DNA of 64,000 nt from Nematostella vectensis (lineage: Eukaryota; Cnidaria; Anthozoa; Actiniaria; Edwardsiidae), in the NCBI RefSeq assembly GCF_932526225.1, contig NC_064041.1:1562699-1626698 (forward strand). Reading direction: 5' to 3'. This document shows positions 46,301 through 58,953 of the stretch, piece by piece. How positions within the stretch are numbered: the stretch's first letter is position 1; every line of letters begins with the position of its first letter. The translations under genes and the position numbers were made by a program. The notes beneath the pieces are model-generated. The model did no database searches, was not told where the DNA came from, and saw only the letters and a program-made list of their open reading frames with translations.

Positions 46301-49300
46301 ATTTGTTGCATGCCCATTTTTGCAGGTGAATTTTTACTACCGGACCGCATGGCGTAGGTCTGATACGTACTGCAACTCGTACAACGTTAGAGCCAACACC
46401 GTGTATTATAAAAGCGGCCATACATTTCAAAAAAGGAACGACTTCTATGGAACTTCATATATGTACGACAGTCAATATTATCGATGTCTCGATTATAGTG
46501 CAAGTGAGGACTGGTCAGAGATTGGCAACAATTTCACACACACTTTTCCTGACCAATATTGGTGGGCGCGTAACTGGGAAATAAGGTGAGCGTGCTATGT
46601 TCAATGTGATTTTTAGTATTCTGCGAACTCTTGGCAAGTCAGGTCGCTTTCTGGTTTCAGTCAATCAGACTTTGAATTTCTGATGGATTAGACTTTGTGT
46701 TACTTCAATTATGTTCCCTCGTGAGCATCGGACAACACTTTCAAGTCGCACTTCATTTGCGAGGTGAGAGTGCTATGTTCAATGTGATTTTTAGTATTCT
46801 GCGAACTCTTGGCAAGTCAGGTCGCTTTCTGGTTTCAGTCAATCAGACTTTGAATTTCTGATGGATTAGACTTTGTGTTACTTCAATTATGTTCCCTCGT
46901 GAGCATCGGACAACACTTTCAAGTCGCACTTCATTTGCGAGCCCCCCCGGCGCCTGGGTGGGGTGGCCACATTGCCATGTGTCCTGTGGCGGTTTCTCTA
47001 CTCCACATTTGCCGAAGTGACGGAATTAATGTGTAATAATATTACCTTGATCGATTTTTTAATTATTCAATAATAAAATGTCACTCAAACGTGGCCGGAA
47101 AAATCCATATCAATGTGTCAATTATACACTTCAGCAAACAAGCACGGCGCTCGATGTTGGTCGCATAAAGCCAATTTTTATTTTATCCTAAGATAAAAAT
47201 GGGCTGAGGGGGTATTCGTATTCACCTTACTTACCCCCTAGGTAAAGTGCCAGTCAATAATACATACTGTAAACCCCCACTAAAAATGTGACCTTAGAGT
47301 GGGGGTTTACCGTCCTTATTTTTGTCCTTATTAACAAGTTTGTAATGTACAAGGATAGTATTGTAGGTCACGAAGGTGTAATTATTAACAGGGTTGTACA
47401 GTACAAGTATAGTATTCTTGGTAACGAAGGTGTCCTTATTAACAGGGTTGTACTGTACAAGGATAGTAATTTAGGTCACGAAGTTGTCCTTATTAACAAG
47501 GTTGTACTGCACAAGGATAGCATTGTAGGTCACAAAGGTGTCCTTATTAAAAGGGTTGTACTGTACAAGGATAGTATTGTAGGTCACGAAGGTGTCCTTA
47601 TTAACAGGGTTGTACTGTACAAGGATAGTATTGTAGGTCACGAAGGTGTCCTTATTAACAGGGTTGTACTGTACAAGGATAGTATTGTAGGTCACGAAGG
47701 TGTCCTTATTAACAGGGTTGTACTGTACAAGGATAGTATTGAAGGTTCAAAAGGGGTCCTTATTAACATGGTTGTACAGTACAAGGATAGTATTGTAGGT
47801 CACGAAGGTTTCCTTATTAACAGGGTTATACTGTATCTATCTGTTTACATTTCTAGCTTTGCAAGTTGTTGCTGGATTCACCTACACGGAAGCACTTACT
47901 CCTCGTCTCCATGGATACTGTACGCCAACGTGTCCCTGTCCACCAGGCCGGACACCGGACGCATCAACCAATCCCCATTCTCCTCTATTCCGCTGAGCAT
48001 CAATGTCACATCTAGGACACGTGAACTTATCGAAATCCCTGTGAGCGATCCCGATGGCGACAATGTGACGTGTAGGTGGGCGACTGATCCTCCATCCTTC
48101 CCATTCGGAGAGCTGAATGAGGTACGTATATAACCTGTCAGTCCTCCATCCTTCCCATTCGGAGAGCTGAATGAGGTACGTATATAACCTGTCAGTCCTC
48201 CATCCTTCCCGTTCGAAGGGCTGAATGAGGTACGTATATAACCTGTCAGTCCTCCATCCTTCCCATTCGGAGAGCTGAATGAGGTACGTATATAACCTGT
48301 CAGTTATCCATCCTTCCCATTCGGAAAGCTTAATGAGGTACGTATATAACCTGTCAGTTCTCCATCCTTCCCATTCAGTGAGCTGAATGAGGTACGTATA
48401 TAACCTGTCAGTCCTCCATCCTTCCCATTCGGAGAGCTGAATGAGGTACGTATATAACCTGTCAGTTCTCCATCCTTCTCATTCGGAGAGCTGAATGAGG
48501 TACGTATATAAGCTGTTAGTCGTCCATTCTTCCCATTCGGAGAGCTGAATGAGGTACGTATATAACCTGTCAGTTCATCATCCTTTCCATTCGGAGAGCT
48601 GAATGAGGTACGTATATAACCTGTCAGTCCTCCATCCTCCACATTCGGAGAGCTGAATGAGGTACGTATATAAGCTGTCAGTCGTCCATCCTTCCCATTC
48701 GGAGAGCTGAATGAGGTACGTATATAACCTGTCAGTCCTCCATCCTTCCCATTCGGAGAGCTGAATGAGGTACGTATATAACCTGTCAGTCCTCCATCCT
48801 TCCCGTTCGAAGGGCTGAATGAGGTACGTATATAACCTGTCAGTCCTCCATCCTTCCCATTCGGAGAGCTGAATGAGGTACGTATATAACCTGTCAGTTA
48901 TCCATCCTTCCCATTCGGAAAGCTTAATGAGGTACGTATATAACCTGTCAGTTCTCCATCCTTCCCATTCAGTGAGCTGAATGAGGTACGTATATAACCT
49001 GTCAGTCCTCCATCCTTCCCATTCGGAGAGCTGAATGAGGTACGTATATAACCTGTCAGTTCTCCATCCTTCTCATTCGGAGAGCTGAATGAGGTACGTA
49101 TATAAGCTGTTAGTCGTCCATTCTTCCCATTCGGAGAGCTGAATGAGGTACGTATATAACCTGTCAGTTCATCATCCTTTCCATTCGGAGAGCTGAATGA
49201 GGTACGTATATAACCTGTCAGTCCTCCATCCTCCACATTCGGAGAGCTGAATGAGGTACGTATATAAGCTGTCAGTCGTCCATCCTTCCCATTCGGAGAG

Positions 49301-52300
49301 CTGAATGAGGTACGTATATAAGCTGTCAGTCGTCCATCCTTCCCATTCGGAGAGCTGAATGAGGTACGTATATAACCAGTCAGTCCTCCATCCTTCACAT
49401 TCGGAGAGCTGAATGAGGTACGTATATAACCTGTCAGTTTTCCATCCTTCCCATTCGGAGAGCTGAATGAGGTACGTATATAACCTGTCAGTCCTCCATC
49501 CTTCACATTCGGAGAGCTAAATGAGGTACGTATATAACATGTCAGTTCTTCATCCTTCCCATTCGGAGAGCTAAATGAGGTACTTATATAACCTGTCAGT
49601 TCTTCATCCTTCCCATTCGGAAAGCTGAATGAGGTACGTATATAACCTGTCAGTCCTCCATCCTTCCCATTCGGAGAGCTGAATAAGGTACGTATATAAC
49701 CTGTCAGTCCTCCATCCTTCCCATTCGGAGAGCTGAATGAGGTACGTATATAACCTGTCAGTTCTTCATCCTTCCCATTCGGAGAGCTAAATGAGGTACT
49801 TATATAACCTGTCAGTTCTTTATCCTTCCCATTCGGAGGGCTAAATGAGGTACTTATATAACTTGTCAGTCCTCCATCCTTCCCGTTCGGAGAGCTGAAT
49901 GAAGCTGTCAGTCGTTATCCACGGTCGAGTTAGGGCATATATCTAGGAAGGGAAAATCGATTAGTCTTATTGATTCTGTGCACCACGCTATTAGTATCAG
50001 CCTTATTATACGACTAGGATTGTACACATGTTGTGTTTAGCTGATTTAATGGTCTCAAATTCCCCACTTAGTATGGTTACCATGGATGTTGGTGGCAAGT
50101 TTTGTTGCTTTCCTTACAAATTTTACTTTTAATAGCCCATTTATTTTTATCATACCCTATATTACATATCATACCATATAGCACATATCATACCATATAG
50201 CACATATCATACTATATAGCACCTATCATACCATATAGCACCTATCATACCGTATGGCACATATCATACCATATAGCACATATCATTCCATATAGCATCT
50301 ATCATACCATATAGCACATATCATTCAATATAGCACATATCATTCCATATAGCACATATCATACCATATAGCACATATCATACCATATAACACATATCAT
50401 ACCGTATAGTACATATCATTCAATATAGCACATATCATACCATATAGTACATATTATACCATATAGTACATATACCATATAGCACATATCATTCCATATA
50501 GCACATATCATATCATATAGCACCTATCATACCATATAGTACCTATCATACCATATAGCACCTATCATACCATATAGTACATATCATACCATATAGCACA
50601 TATCATACCATATAGTACATATTATACCATATATAGCACATATCATACCATATAGCACATACCATACCATATAGTACATATCATACCATATAGTACATAT
50701 CATACCATAAAGTACATATTATACCATATAGCACATATCATTCCATATAGCACATATCATGCCATAAAGCACATATTATACCATATAGTACTTATTATAC
50801 CATATAGTACATATCATAACACATAGTACATATTATACCCTATAGTACATATTATACCATATAGTACATATCATACCTTATAGCACCATATAGCACCATA
50901 TAGCACATATCATACCATTTAGCACATATCATGCCATAAAGCACATATTATACCATATAGGACATATTATACCATATAGTACATATCATACCACATAGTA
51001 CATATTATACCATATAGTACATATCATACCATATAGCACATATCATACCATATAGCACATATCATACCATATAGCACCTATCATACCCTATATTACATAT
51101 CATACCATATAGCACATATCATACCATATAGCACATATCATACCATATAGCACATATCATACCATATAGCACCTATCATACCATATAGCACATATCATAC
51201 CATATAGCACATATCATGCAATATAGCACCTATCATACCATATAGCATATATCATACCATATAGCACATATCATACCATATAGCACATATCATACCATAT
51301 AGCACCTATCATACCATATAGCACCTATCATACCATATAGTACATATCATACCATATAGCACATATCATACCATATAGCACATATCATACCATATAGCAC
51401 CTATCATACCATATAGCACATATCATACCATATAGGACATATCATACCATATAGCACATATCATACCATATAGCACATATCATGCCATAAAGCACATATT
51501 ATACCATATAGTACATATTATACCATATAGTACATATCATACCATATAGTACATATTATACCATATAGTACATATCATTCCATATAGCACATATCATACC
51601 ATATAGCACATATAGTACATAACACCAACACCACAACAACACTTACTACGAGCCTTGTGACGAGGTTGTTATTTATTTCTAGAGAAATTGTTCTCTCACT
51701 TATAACGGGAACGGTCCTGCTGGCAACTCGTATCCAGTCCTACTTGTCTTGGAGGACGGCTTGTGCAACACTAGTCTGCAGTTTGTCATCGACCTCATAG
51801 AATACCAGCCTTACGGTATGTGAGACGAACCTTACGGTATGTAAGACGAACCTTACGGTATGTGAGACGAACCTTACGGTATGTAAGACGAACCTTATGG
51901 TATGTAAGACGAACGAAAAAGAGAAGAGGAGGGATTGTGGCTTTTCGTGTTTCAAAAGTTTTACGAGTTTATTTCATCGGAAATTCTTTTTTCTTTCCTG
52001 AGGTGCCCTCCATCTAATCATTTTTTTTCTCTTCTCAGAGTGTATGTATCACAAACAGCTGAGCACATGGGACAGGTCCCGTTATTACAGCAAAACATTG
52101 GGGAACTGTGACCAATATTCCATCAACTGGAATAGCTGGTACCGCTTTACTGGCTATGCTGGGACAGGGATGGCGAACTCTTGTGTTCCCGGGTACCATT
52201 GTGGGGCGTCCGCATCGGTCTGGATGAATGGTAGCCATCCAAGCGTCCAAGAAGGCGCTGTTGGTAGAACGGTCCATATCAGTTATTTTGGCTACTGTTA

Positions 52301-55300
52301 CCGGTACAACTATCATTTGACAGTTAGAAACTGTAGCGGCTTCTACGTGTACAAGTTTCAGTATTTCGACAACTACAATTGCTTCAGGCTCTGTGGCAAC
52401 GGGATAAGTACGTTAAACTCTTTGATGCCATGACTATTAAGTGCTTCTTTTAAGAATTCTTGCGCGTTAATAAGCCTCCTCCAGTAGTTTTTATTATTAG
52501 GCCATCGGTTTTTTTAATGCCTGAAAATCAGTTTACTCACAAATAGGGGTCCGCAAATAACTTTACCCAAGGGAATTGAATTAAGATAATGTGTTTGCTT
52601 CACTTCGCTTAAATGGGTTTAAAAGAAGTTAATCTTCCACTGCATTCAACTAAATGAGGGCGGTTTGTCGGTTCGAAAAGATCACATATAGGGGGTCCAT
52701 TGTACAAAGATAAAAATATATATTTATTATTTTATTGTACAAAGATAAAAATATATAATTATTATTTATTATTTCGTTTACCTCTTGAGGCCTGATGCGT
52801 ACGACCAATTTTCCTGCTCATTTTGTTGTCACTGACTTTGCAGATTCGCCCTGCTCCAGCTCGCCCTGCCAAAATGGCGGCATCTGTCACGATCAGCCGA
52901 ATGGCTTCAACTGCACATGCGCTTCAGGTTACACAGGAAACAGATGTGAATCGCAATGTAAGGGGCACTCTCGTGAAGTTGCGAATGTAAGGGGCGCTCT
53001 CATCGCAATGTAAGGGGCGCCCTCGTGAAGTTGGCAATGCTGAAGAGGATAAGAGATTTACAGTTTTCAAGGTTTTATATACAGTTTAAACCCAGCTTTA
53101 TGAGCACCTGCTTTGATATCTCGCTATAAAGGGTAGTTTTCAGGGTTAATTTGAAGGAGTTCTAGATTATTTCTTACATTGTAAGGACACCCTGTCTGTT
53201 TTGACTAAAATATTTTGCGTGTTTTGAATATAAATCTTTAGGCTTAAACAAGTTTATAGTAAAAGTATAAAGGCATAATTAAATACCCATATTAACCCCT
53301 GTAGAGTTTGCCGGTAAGGAATTTCTAGTAGTAGTGAATACGATGAGGTTTTTTGAGGGTTGTCACTAGACACTGAGGCAGGAGCCTTGAAGCCTCTGTA
53401 ATATCAATACTTTTATAGCGCTTTACAAATCTTTAATCATACTACTTATTCGAAGTTATTTGAAGTGCACGGTAAAGAATGTCAAACAACCAATCCCTGT
53501 TACGTTCACATATGAAAACACAACGATCATTTTACAAGGAAACTTCAAACTAACCAGGATTGAGGTCTAATACTTAGTCAACAATATTAGTCAACAAAAG
53601 TAGCCGATGGAGATGGCGATCGGTATCGTTAGGGAGCTTAAAAGGCGACGTGATCGGCCTTCTGTAATAATGGATTCCACTAAAGACCTAAATGTGTATG
53701 CCTCCTTACATCTTTCTTTCTTTAATAGCAAACGAGACTCATGTAAAATGTAGCGATGGCCGCATGGAGATATGGTTGGGAAAGGCTAAACACCCAGGAG
53801 TTACGGCCAGCTCCCTCCAGTTACTGGATGCGAGCTGCAAGGGGCAAGATGCAGGTCCCTATATCTACTTCAGCACAGGGTTTGGCGAATGTGGAACGGA
53901 ACACAACCAGACCATGGATCACATAACATACTGGAATAAGGTAGAGCGATTTATTAGTCTAATAAAAAGCAGGCCCGTAAAAGACGAAAAAAACAAAACG
54001 CGCAAGCGACTAAATGCAAATTTATGTAGGACGTTGTTTCGAGACAAGTTGCAAGAAAAAATGTTTTACGTGCTTTGACAGGCATATTCTTGTCCTTGAT
54101 TTTAGATTTATTCACAATTTGCTACTCTAAGTTTAATCGTCCAATCTCTTTATTACTCGTTACTTTTAAAAAACCTGCTACTCGCTTATCATGACTCGCT
54201 ACCCATGACTCGTTATCCGATACTTGTCACTCATGACTCGTTACCCATGGCTCGCTACTCATAACTCGCTACTCATTACCCATCACTCGCTACCTGATAG
54301 TTGACACTCGTTACTCATGACTCGTTACCCATAACACGTTACCCATTACTCACGACTCGTTGCCCATGAATCGTACCCGTGACTCTTTCTTCGCAACTTA
54401 TGACGGGTTACTTATGGCTCGTTACCCATGACTCAAGACTCGTAGCCCGATATTTGTCACTCGTCACTCGTGTTTCGCTATTTATGACTCGTTACCCGAT
54501 ACACTCATGACCCGTTACCCATGACTCGCTATAAATGACTCGTTACCCGATAGACTCATTACTCATGACCCTTTGCCCATAACTTTCTATTTATGACCCG
54601 TTTACGCATGACTCGTTACCCGATACTTGTCACTCATGACTCGCTATTTATGACCCGTTACCCATGATTCGTTACCTATGACTTGCTATTTGTGACTCGT
54701 TACGATCTTTGTCCCAGGTGTATTCTCCGCTGACGCCTATTGGTATTAGCTCTAATAGCTCCATCACTCGCTACTCGCCTCCGTCTTTGGCATTTTATTG
54801 CAAATACTCTCGTCATGGTGACGTCAGCTTGAGTTATACCATCAGGAAGGCTGTTCCCGTTTGGCACGGTAAGGCTATCTATATCAACCACAATGCAAAC
54901 TCCATACAACCGGACAACCTTAATTTATCGGACACTTTACTACATAAAATGGACACATTTTTTGGTTGTAAAGGTCTGTATTATATAGTAATAGCTGAGG
55001 GAAAGCGCGGAAAGCCAGTGATAATCTTAAACGTAAGGACTAGTCCTTTTTTTAAAGGAAGTGGCGAGAAAAAAGACCGTTGTTAAAACAAAACCCTATG
55101 GGCTAACGTGGAAATTCTCGACTTAAACAATCCTTAGGGCAATAATAGAAGGAAAATATGATGTGGTATGTAATGTCCGAATAATGAAACAGTCGAGCTG
55201 CTATGGTTGGAAAAAAGCGACGGGTTTTAAAACAAGATACCTGTATATGGTATATTATTTGATCATTCTATTGGCTCTTCAGGTTCCTATGGCAACTTCA

Positions 55301-56406
55301 CCTTTACCATGGACCTGTTCTACTCGGGTCGGTACCAAAGAGCTCACGGACTCGCAGACTACCCAGTTCCGGTGATGATAGATGAGCCCCTGCACATTCA
55401 GTACAGCGTCAAATCCACCACAGGGAACCTGAGCGTGCTCGCCGATTCGTGCCGCGCAACCCTGACAAAGGAAGCATATTCATGGCCTTATTACACGCTT
55501 ATAGAAAGGGGGTAAGAGAGACAGTTGGTCACGTTTCCGAGCCTCCAGCCAAGCACATTTGCCACGTAAAATTATCTCGTGTAGACGAGCCTTTAGCATC
55601 TAATGTATGATTCCACGTGTATTTGCCCGTGTAGACGAGCATCTATTGTATGTCTCCACGTGTATTTGCCCGTGTAGACAAGCCTTTAGATTGTGTTTTT
55701 GTTTGCTTGTAGGTGTGCTAGGGACAACACCATGTCATACGTGTACAAGCAGAACTCCACCCAGCGGTTCACTATCAACTCGTTCCGCTTCGTCCATCAG
55801 CACCCGGACCAGGTGGTGTACCTGCACTGCCGCCTCATCGTGTGTCACCGTCTGTCATACGACTCCCGGTGCCAGCAGGGTTGCTATGGGAGACGGCGTA
55901 GGGAGGTGAATGCTGAGGACGAGGAGGCGGAGGATTTGTACCTTACACTGAAGGCCAGTAACAGACAAGGAGGGGAAGGGAACCAGAAAGGTAAAGCGTT
56001 ATTCTACTAATGACGGTATTATTACCACTGCGGCGCAGTCTACCCTGCTCACTGGTATAATATATTGTTGCTATTTTAGGTTACCTGTGTTCTGAGCCTG
56101 CGTTTGGCTGGTCAGCATAATTATTTTTATTGTATGCCTAAATGCCACCATTTTGTTTCATGTCTTGTTTGTTTTTTTCTTCATCTCTTCCCAGTTTCCA
56201 GCACGTCCACAGCCACCAGAGCTGGCCTGAGTACACTCGGAGGCCTGGTTGTTGTCCTTCTTGCCGTTATTGGCGTTTTTGGCATGTGCAGGAGGATTGC
56301 GAAGAAGAAGCCCACTATGCAGCTTGACGTTGTTGCCTCGGCAACCAATCAAGTCTTTACCCTTGACGATGAGAGTGTCCAAGGGCATGCGCAGTCAACT
56401 GCTTGA
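39910..56406 (+). CDS. ZP-domain membrane protein with D8C and EGF modules, 11 exons
   Basis: Exons: 39910-40035, 46326-46585, 47857-48121, 51683-51815, 52039-52407, 52844-52957, 53729-53940, 54718-54868, 55283-55511, 55713-55990, 56195-56406. They total 2349 nt, 782 residues plus stop; every junction is phase-consistent with GT-AG ends. Layout: signal peptide (1-23); a conserved extracellular N-terminal region starting [10 protein letters not shown] (24-261); D8C domain with eight Cys (262-384); EGF-like domain with six Cys (385-422); ZP-N with four Cys and ZP-C (about 426-675); basic RRRR furin-type site (680-683); transmembrane helix (727-744); short tail. This matches uromodulin/GP2-like ZP proteins, which are cleaved and polymerise extracellularly. 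Four introns begin with tandem copies of the splice donor. The exon model is from the sequence alone. The weakest link is the 6.3-kb first intron, although phase and family context fit. Confidence 0.85.
40897..43380. repeat. 1,243-bp tandem duplication
   Basis: 40897-42137 and 42140-43380 are about 99% identical, offset 1,243 bases. Both copies hold the same short frames (for example 41444-41707 and 42687-42950). The few differences imply a recent event. The internal GAAGAGGGGGGTGGGG block also matches 7120. Confidence 0.95.
43510..44340. repeat. Segmental duplication tail with CRE-like palindromes, copy B
   Basis: Matches 7300-7990. TGACGTCA-type palindromes occur near 43793, 43950 and 44105. 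It ends with GGACGGACGGAC and the GTCGATGGGTTACC...GGGGCTCCGC segment shared with 16850. Confidence 0.75.
44341..44640. repeat. Interspersed repeat matching 17195-17500
   Basis: About 300 bp of high similarity, including TTGAGACTGGCGGCAAGAAG. Confidence 0.85.
44890..45415. repeat. Inverted-repeat element with open interior
   Basis: 44897-45030 and 45285-45410 are inverse copies (GAATGCTTATGACATCCACG among shared segments). The interior has an open plus-strand frame to 45258 with no recognised family. The right part (45219-45475) is duplicated at 45661-45990, with the hammerhead segment between. Confidence 0.7.
45475..45661 (+). ncRNA. Structured segment ending in a truncated hammerhead ribozyme core
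   Basis: Three strong hairpins occur in order: GCGTGAT/ATCACGC (45485-45511), TAGATCC/GGATCTA extended by AGCT/AGCT (45522-45553), and ACTTCG/CGAAGT around the T-loop-like TTCGAGT (45564-45582). A hammerhead core follows: CTGACGA at 45639-45645, stem II GTCC/GGAC around TAATAA at 45646-45659, then GA where GAAAC is expected. The core breaks where the flanking duplication starts (ATACCAG), so stem III and the cleavage site are missing. Type I hammerheads are known from Penelope-like elements and retrozymes of animals including cnidarians. This looks like the relic of such an element. Confidence 0.65.
46586..46941. repeat. Tandem duplication of the start of intron 2 with its donor
   Basis: 46586-46763 and 46764-46941 are two 178-bp copies. 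Both begin GTGAG at the exon-intron boundary, so the second copy carries a second potential donor (GAG|GTGAGA). Confidence 0.9.
47290..47840. repeat. 54-bp satellite, diverged subfamily, in intron 2
   Basis: About ten copies of a 54-bp unit, GGTGTCCTTATTAACAGGG followed by TTGTACTGTACAAGGATAG. It is clearly related to the unit at 1806. The long plus-strand frame through it merges by chance into exon 3 and is not a protein. Confidence 0.9.
48068..49905. repeat. 54-bp array copying the end of exon 3 and its splice donor
   Basis: The last 33 or so bases of exon 3 (CTCCATCCTTCCCATTCGG...) plus GTACGTATATAACCTGTCAG repeat with an exact 54-bp period. Donor-like GT sites lie at 48122 + 54k for k = 0-32, so there are 33 including the native one. 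A higher-order repeat of 11 units (594 bp) is duplicated: 48127-48720 and 48721-49314. Use of any later donor would include an in-frame TAA. Minus-strand frames are artefacts. Confidence 0.95.
50130..51625. repeat. 19-bp satellite in intron 3
   Basis: Close to eighty copies of CATATCATACCATATAGCA and variants, running up to the acceptor region of exon 4. Confidence 0.95.
51808..51912. repeat. 21-bp array copying the exon 4 splice donor
   Basis: CCTTACGGTATGTRAGACGAA occurs five times with an exact 21-bp period. GT dinucleotides lie at 51816 (native), 51837, 51858, 51879 and 51900. Confidence 0.95.
52954..53040. repeat. Three copies of the exon 6 splice donor
   Basis: The segment GCAATGTAAGGGGC recurs with GT at 52958 (native), 52987 and 53010. 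The spacing is irregular (29 and 23 bases), and CTCGTGAAGTTG is shared by two copies. Confidence 0.85.
54140..54710. repeat. 14-15 bp minisatellite in intron 7
   Basis: Degenerate units of the type ATGACTCGTTACCC run to within ten bases of the exon 8 acceptor. Some units (CCATCACTCGCTAC near 54283) equal a stretch inside exon 8 at 54761. Confidence 0.85.
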
Positions 56407-58020
56407 AGTCAACGCCAGAAGTTTTGCTGCAGTTTCTAGCATAAAAGTAAACCCGCTAATGGTAGAATGGTAGAGTTCAGGACTTTGCAAGTATTCATAC
56501 CCTTATAGCACGCGTGGATTGAATTAGGAGGTTTACAAGCACAGTATTCGTACCCTTATAGCACGTGTGACTGGCAATAGAATCGAGCATAGGAGTTTGC
56601 AAGTACACATACTTTGATACAATACAGGGATGGTAGTAGATAAGAAGTTTAGCAGAGTTTTATATCTCCAGAGTTTGGCCAATTTTTTAGATTTTCTTTA
56701 TCCTTCCACATCCCAGGTTTGCCCGTATTATCAGATCCTCCCCCCCGCCAAACCGCCCCCACCCCCACCCCCTAGAAAGGACTGACGCATTCCATACACT
56801 TTACATCTTATTGGAAGCTGGGTGATTTAGAGCGCCGAGTAAAGTCAGGTTACACGAATCAACTTTTCCCGCAACTTTCAATGCAACGACCACACATAAC
56901 AATATTGCAGATTGCAAAAACATGATACAGAGAAAACCTAAATTAACGAGCTACAGTTGCAGCTTACGTCAAGTACCCCACGTTTCAATCTGAATAAAGG
57001 GAAGGAAATGGCTTTCTGGCCTTTTTGAGATTCTGGCTACCTGTGTCTGGAGTTACAGGTACGCGGGTGACTGGGGCGGAGTGGTTATCAGTTTGCGCAG
57101 GTAGCCTCATCACGGATTTTTTTTTCTTTCTTCGCATTTTTTGGATTGAGGTGTGGAGAAGACTAGCTACTAGTATATTCCGCTTACAGTAGGAGAAGCA
57201 TTTTAATAATCTCGCAGTTATACGCACGCTGAATAAAGAATATTTACTCCAGCATCTGTCTAGCCATTTGTCTCTTACGTGATGCGTGTATATAGTTGCG
57301 GGTGTGTTGCGTGGTTAAGAGTACTATTGGACACATGTGATAATACTCTCAACCGGAGTCCGATCGTGTCAGGTCGTCCACGATTAGACTCTGGTCGTGG
57401 AACACACAAATATAGCACAATGGACTTAGGGCTGCCCGTGTCGCAGGGGTTTCCTGATCTGATCCTCCGATCGTGTCTGGTCCTTGCCCGATCGTAAGAC
57501 CAGTACTGGTACTATGCGTGTGTTTATAGTCGCACGTGTATGGATGCGTGTATATAGTTGCGTTTTTTATAGTCGCACGCGTTTGGATGAGTGTATTTAT
57601 AGATGCGTAAAGAAAACTGTTTGTATATAGTTGCGTGTGTATTTGTAAAGTCGCATCGGGGGGAACCATGTAAGTGTGGTGTACCGATCTTTTTTGCTCA
57701 TACAAAAACAAACAAAAAAACAAAGGGTAGCCGTACCAATATGTTAATAGAATATTTTAATTTTCTTAACTCGGGAATACACGATAATTATATTCGGTGG
57801 CTTTACAGAATTGTTAGTAGCTCTTTATTCTACTAATGCATTGGTGTATACCATTCTATTGGAGCTTTCCGATAAAGATAACAAGATCAACGCAGAAAGC
57901 TTCGGGGACGTGTTTGGGTGATAAGTTAACGAGCCTTGTAAGGAACTCGACGACAAGTTCAACAGCACTCAACAAGCAACGCAAGAATAGACGACTTGCC
58001 CTTGGAAAACGCGTGACTTT
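56407..58020. other. 3' flank of the ZP gene and non-coding stretch
   Basis: AATAAA signals occur near 56993 and 57231. A loose repeat of GATGCGTGTATATAGTTGCG lies at 57280-57640, with several CCGATCGTGTC copies at 57360-57490. No further gene. Confidence 0.45.
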
Positions 58021-58059
58021 TTGACTGGCAAACTCACGCATAGATGCAAACAAACAGAA

Positions 58060-58446
58060 GTAGCTGCAGCCGTCACGCAAGAGAGCCGTTACGAAAGAGA
58101 TCCGTCACACAGGAGAGCCGTTACGCAAGAGAGCCGTCACGCAAGAGAGCCGTTACGCAAGAGAGCCGTCACACAAGAGCCGTTACGCAAGAGAGCCGTC
58201 ACACAAGAGAGCCGTTACACAAGAGAGCCGTCACACAAAAGAGCCGTCACACAAAAGAGCCGTTACACAAGAGAGCCGTCACACAAAAGAGCCGTTACAG
58301 AAGAGAGCCGTCACACAAGAGAGCCGTTACACAAGAGAGCCGTCACACAAAAGAGCCGTTACACAAGAGAGCCGTCACACAAAAGAGCCGCTACGCAAGA
58401 GCCGTCACACAAGAGAGCCGTTACGCAAGAGAGCCGTCACACAACG
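58060..58446. repeat. 15-bp minisatellite GAGAGCCGTYACRCAA
   Basis: About 25 copies. Two long overlapping frames result from the period being a multiple of three. Confidence 0.95.
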
Positions 58447-58567
58447 GAATTTTTCGATTCTCACATGAACGCGAGCGTAAGAGCAAGCGCAGAAAACGCA
58501 AATGCTTGATATTTTTTGCGCTTGCGCTTGTGTTTGAGCGATTCTCACTTGTGTTGCGCTTCCGTTT

Positions 58568-58800
58568 GTGCTTGTGCCCCAGTTAGAACCATCAGCCTTA
58601 AGTGCTAAAAAGGTGCTTGCGCCCCAGTTAGAACCATCAGCCTTAAGTGCTAAAAAGGTGCTTGCGCCCCAGTTAGAACCATCAGCCTTAAGTGCTAAAA
58701 AGGTGCTTGCGCCCCAGTTAGAACCATCAGCCTTAAGTGCTAAAAAGGTGCTTGCGCCCCAGTTAGAACCATCAGCCTTAAGTGCTAAAAAGGTGCTTGC
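58568..58800. repeat. 45-bp tandem repeat, five units
   Basis: Nearly identical units containing CCCCAGTTAGAACCATCAGC. The frames on both strands are artefacts. Confidence 0.95.
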
Positions 58801-58953
58801 CGCCCAAAAGTCACGTAATCGCCTATTGTTGCGGCCAACACATCGTTGCATTGCTAGGTTTTGGTTCCCAGCCTTTTGTCGCCAGCAAGTTAAACTACTC
58901 AGCAAGTGATACTATTCGCAGTACACCTGATATATCGATAATAGCAACCTTAA

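Larger units (their letters stand above)
40036..46325. other. Intron 1 of the ZP gene
   Basis: Holds the 1.24-kb tandem duplication, segmental-duplication patches, the hammerhead remnant and inverted repeats, each listed separately. The short frame at 40434-40676 is not protein-like. Confidence 0.6.

Noticed and set aside
47288..48133. 281-codon plus-strand ORF
   Set aside because: Chance fusion of satellite frame with real exon 3; a proper acceptor at 47856 explains the coding part.
48304..49506. Minus-strand ORFs of 112 and 202 codons ([19 protein letters not shown] repeats)
   Set aside because: Antisense reading of the splice-donor array; no independent gene evidence.
50130..51625. Possible CRISPR-like array
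   Set aside because: The 19-bp units are contiguous with no unique spacers; it is a simple satellite in a eukaryotic intron.
58021..58909. Long frames over the 15-bp and 45-bp repeats
   Set aside because: Periods are multiples of three; all strands and frames stay open, so openness carries no information.
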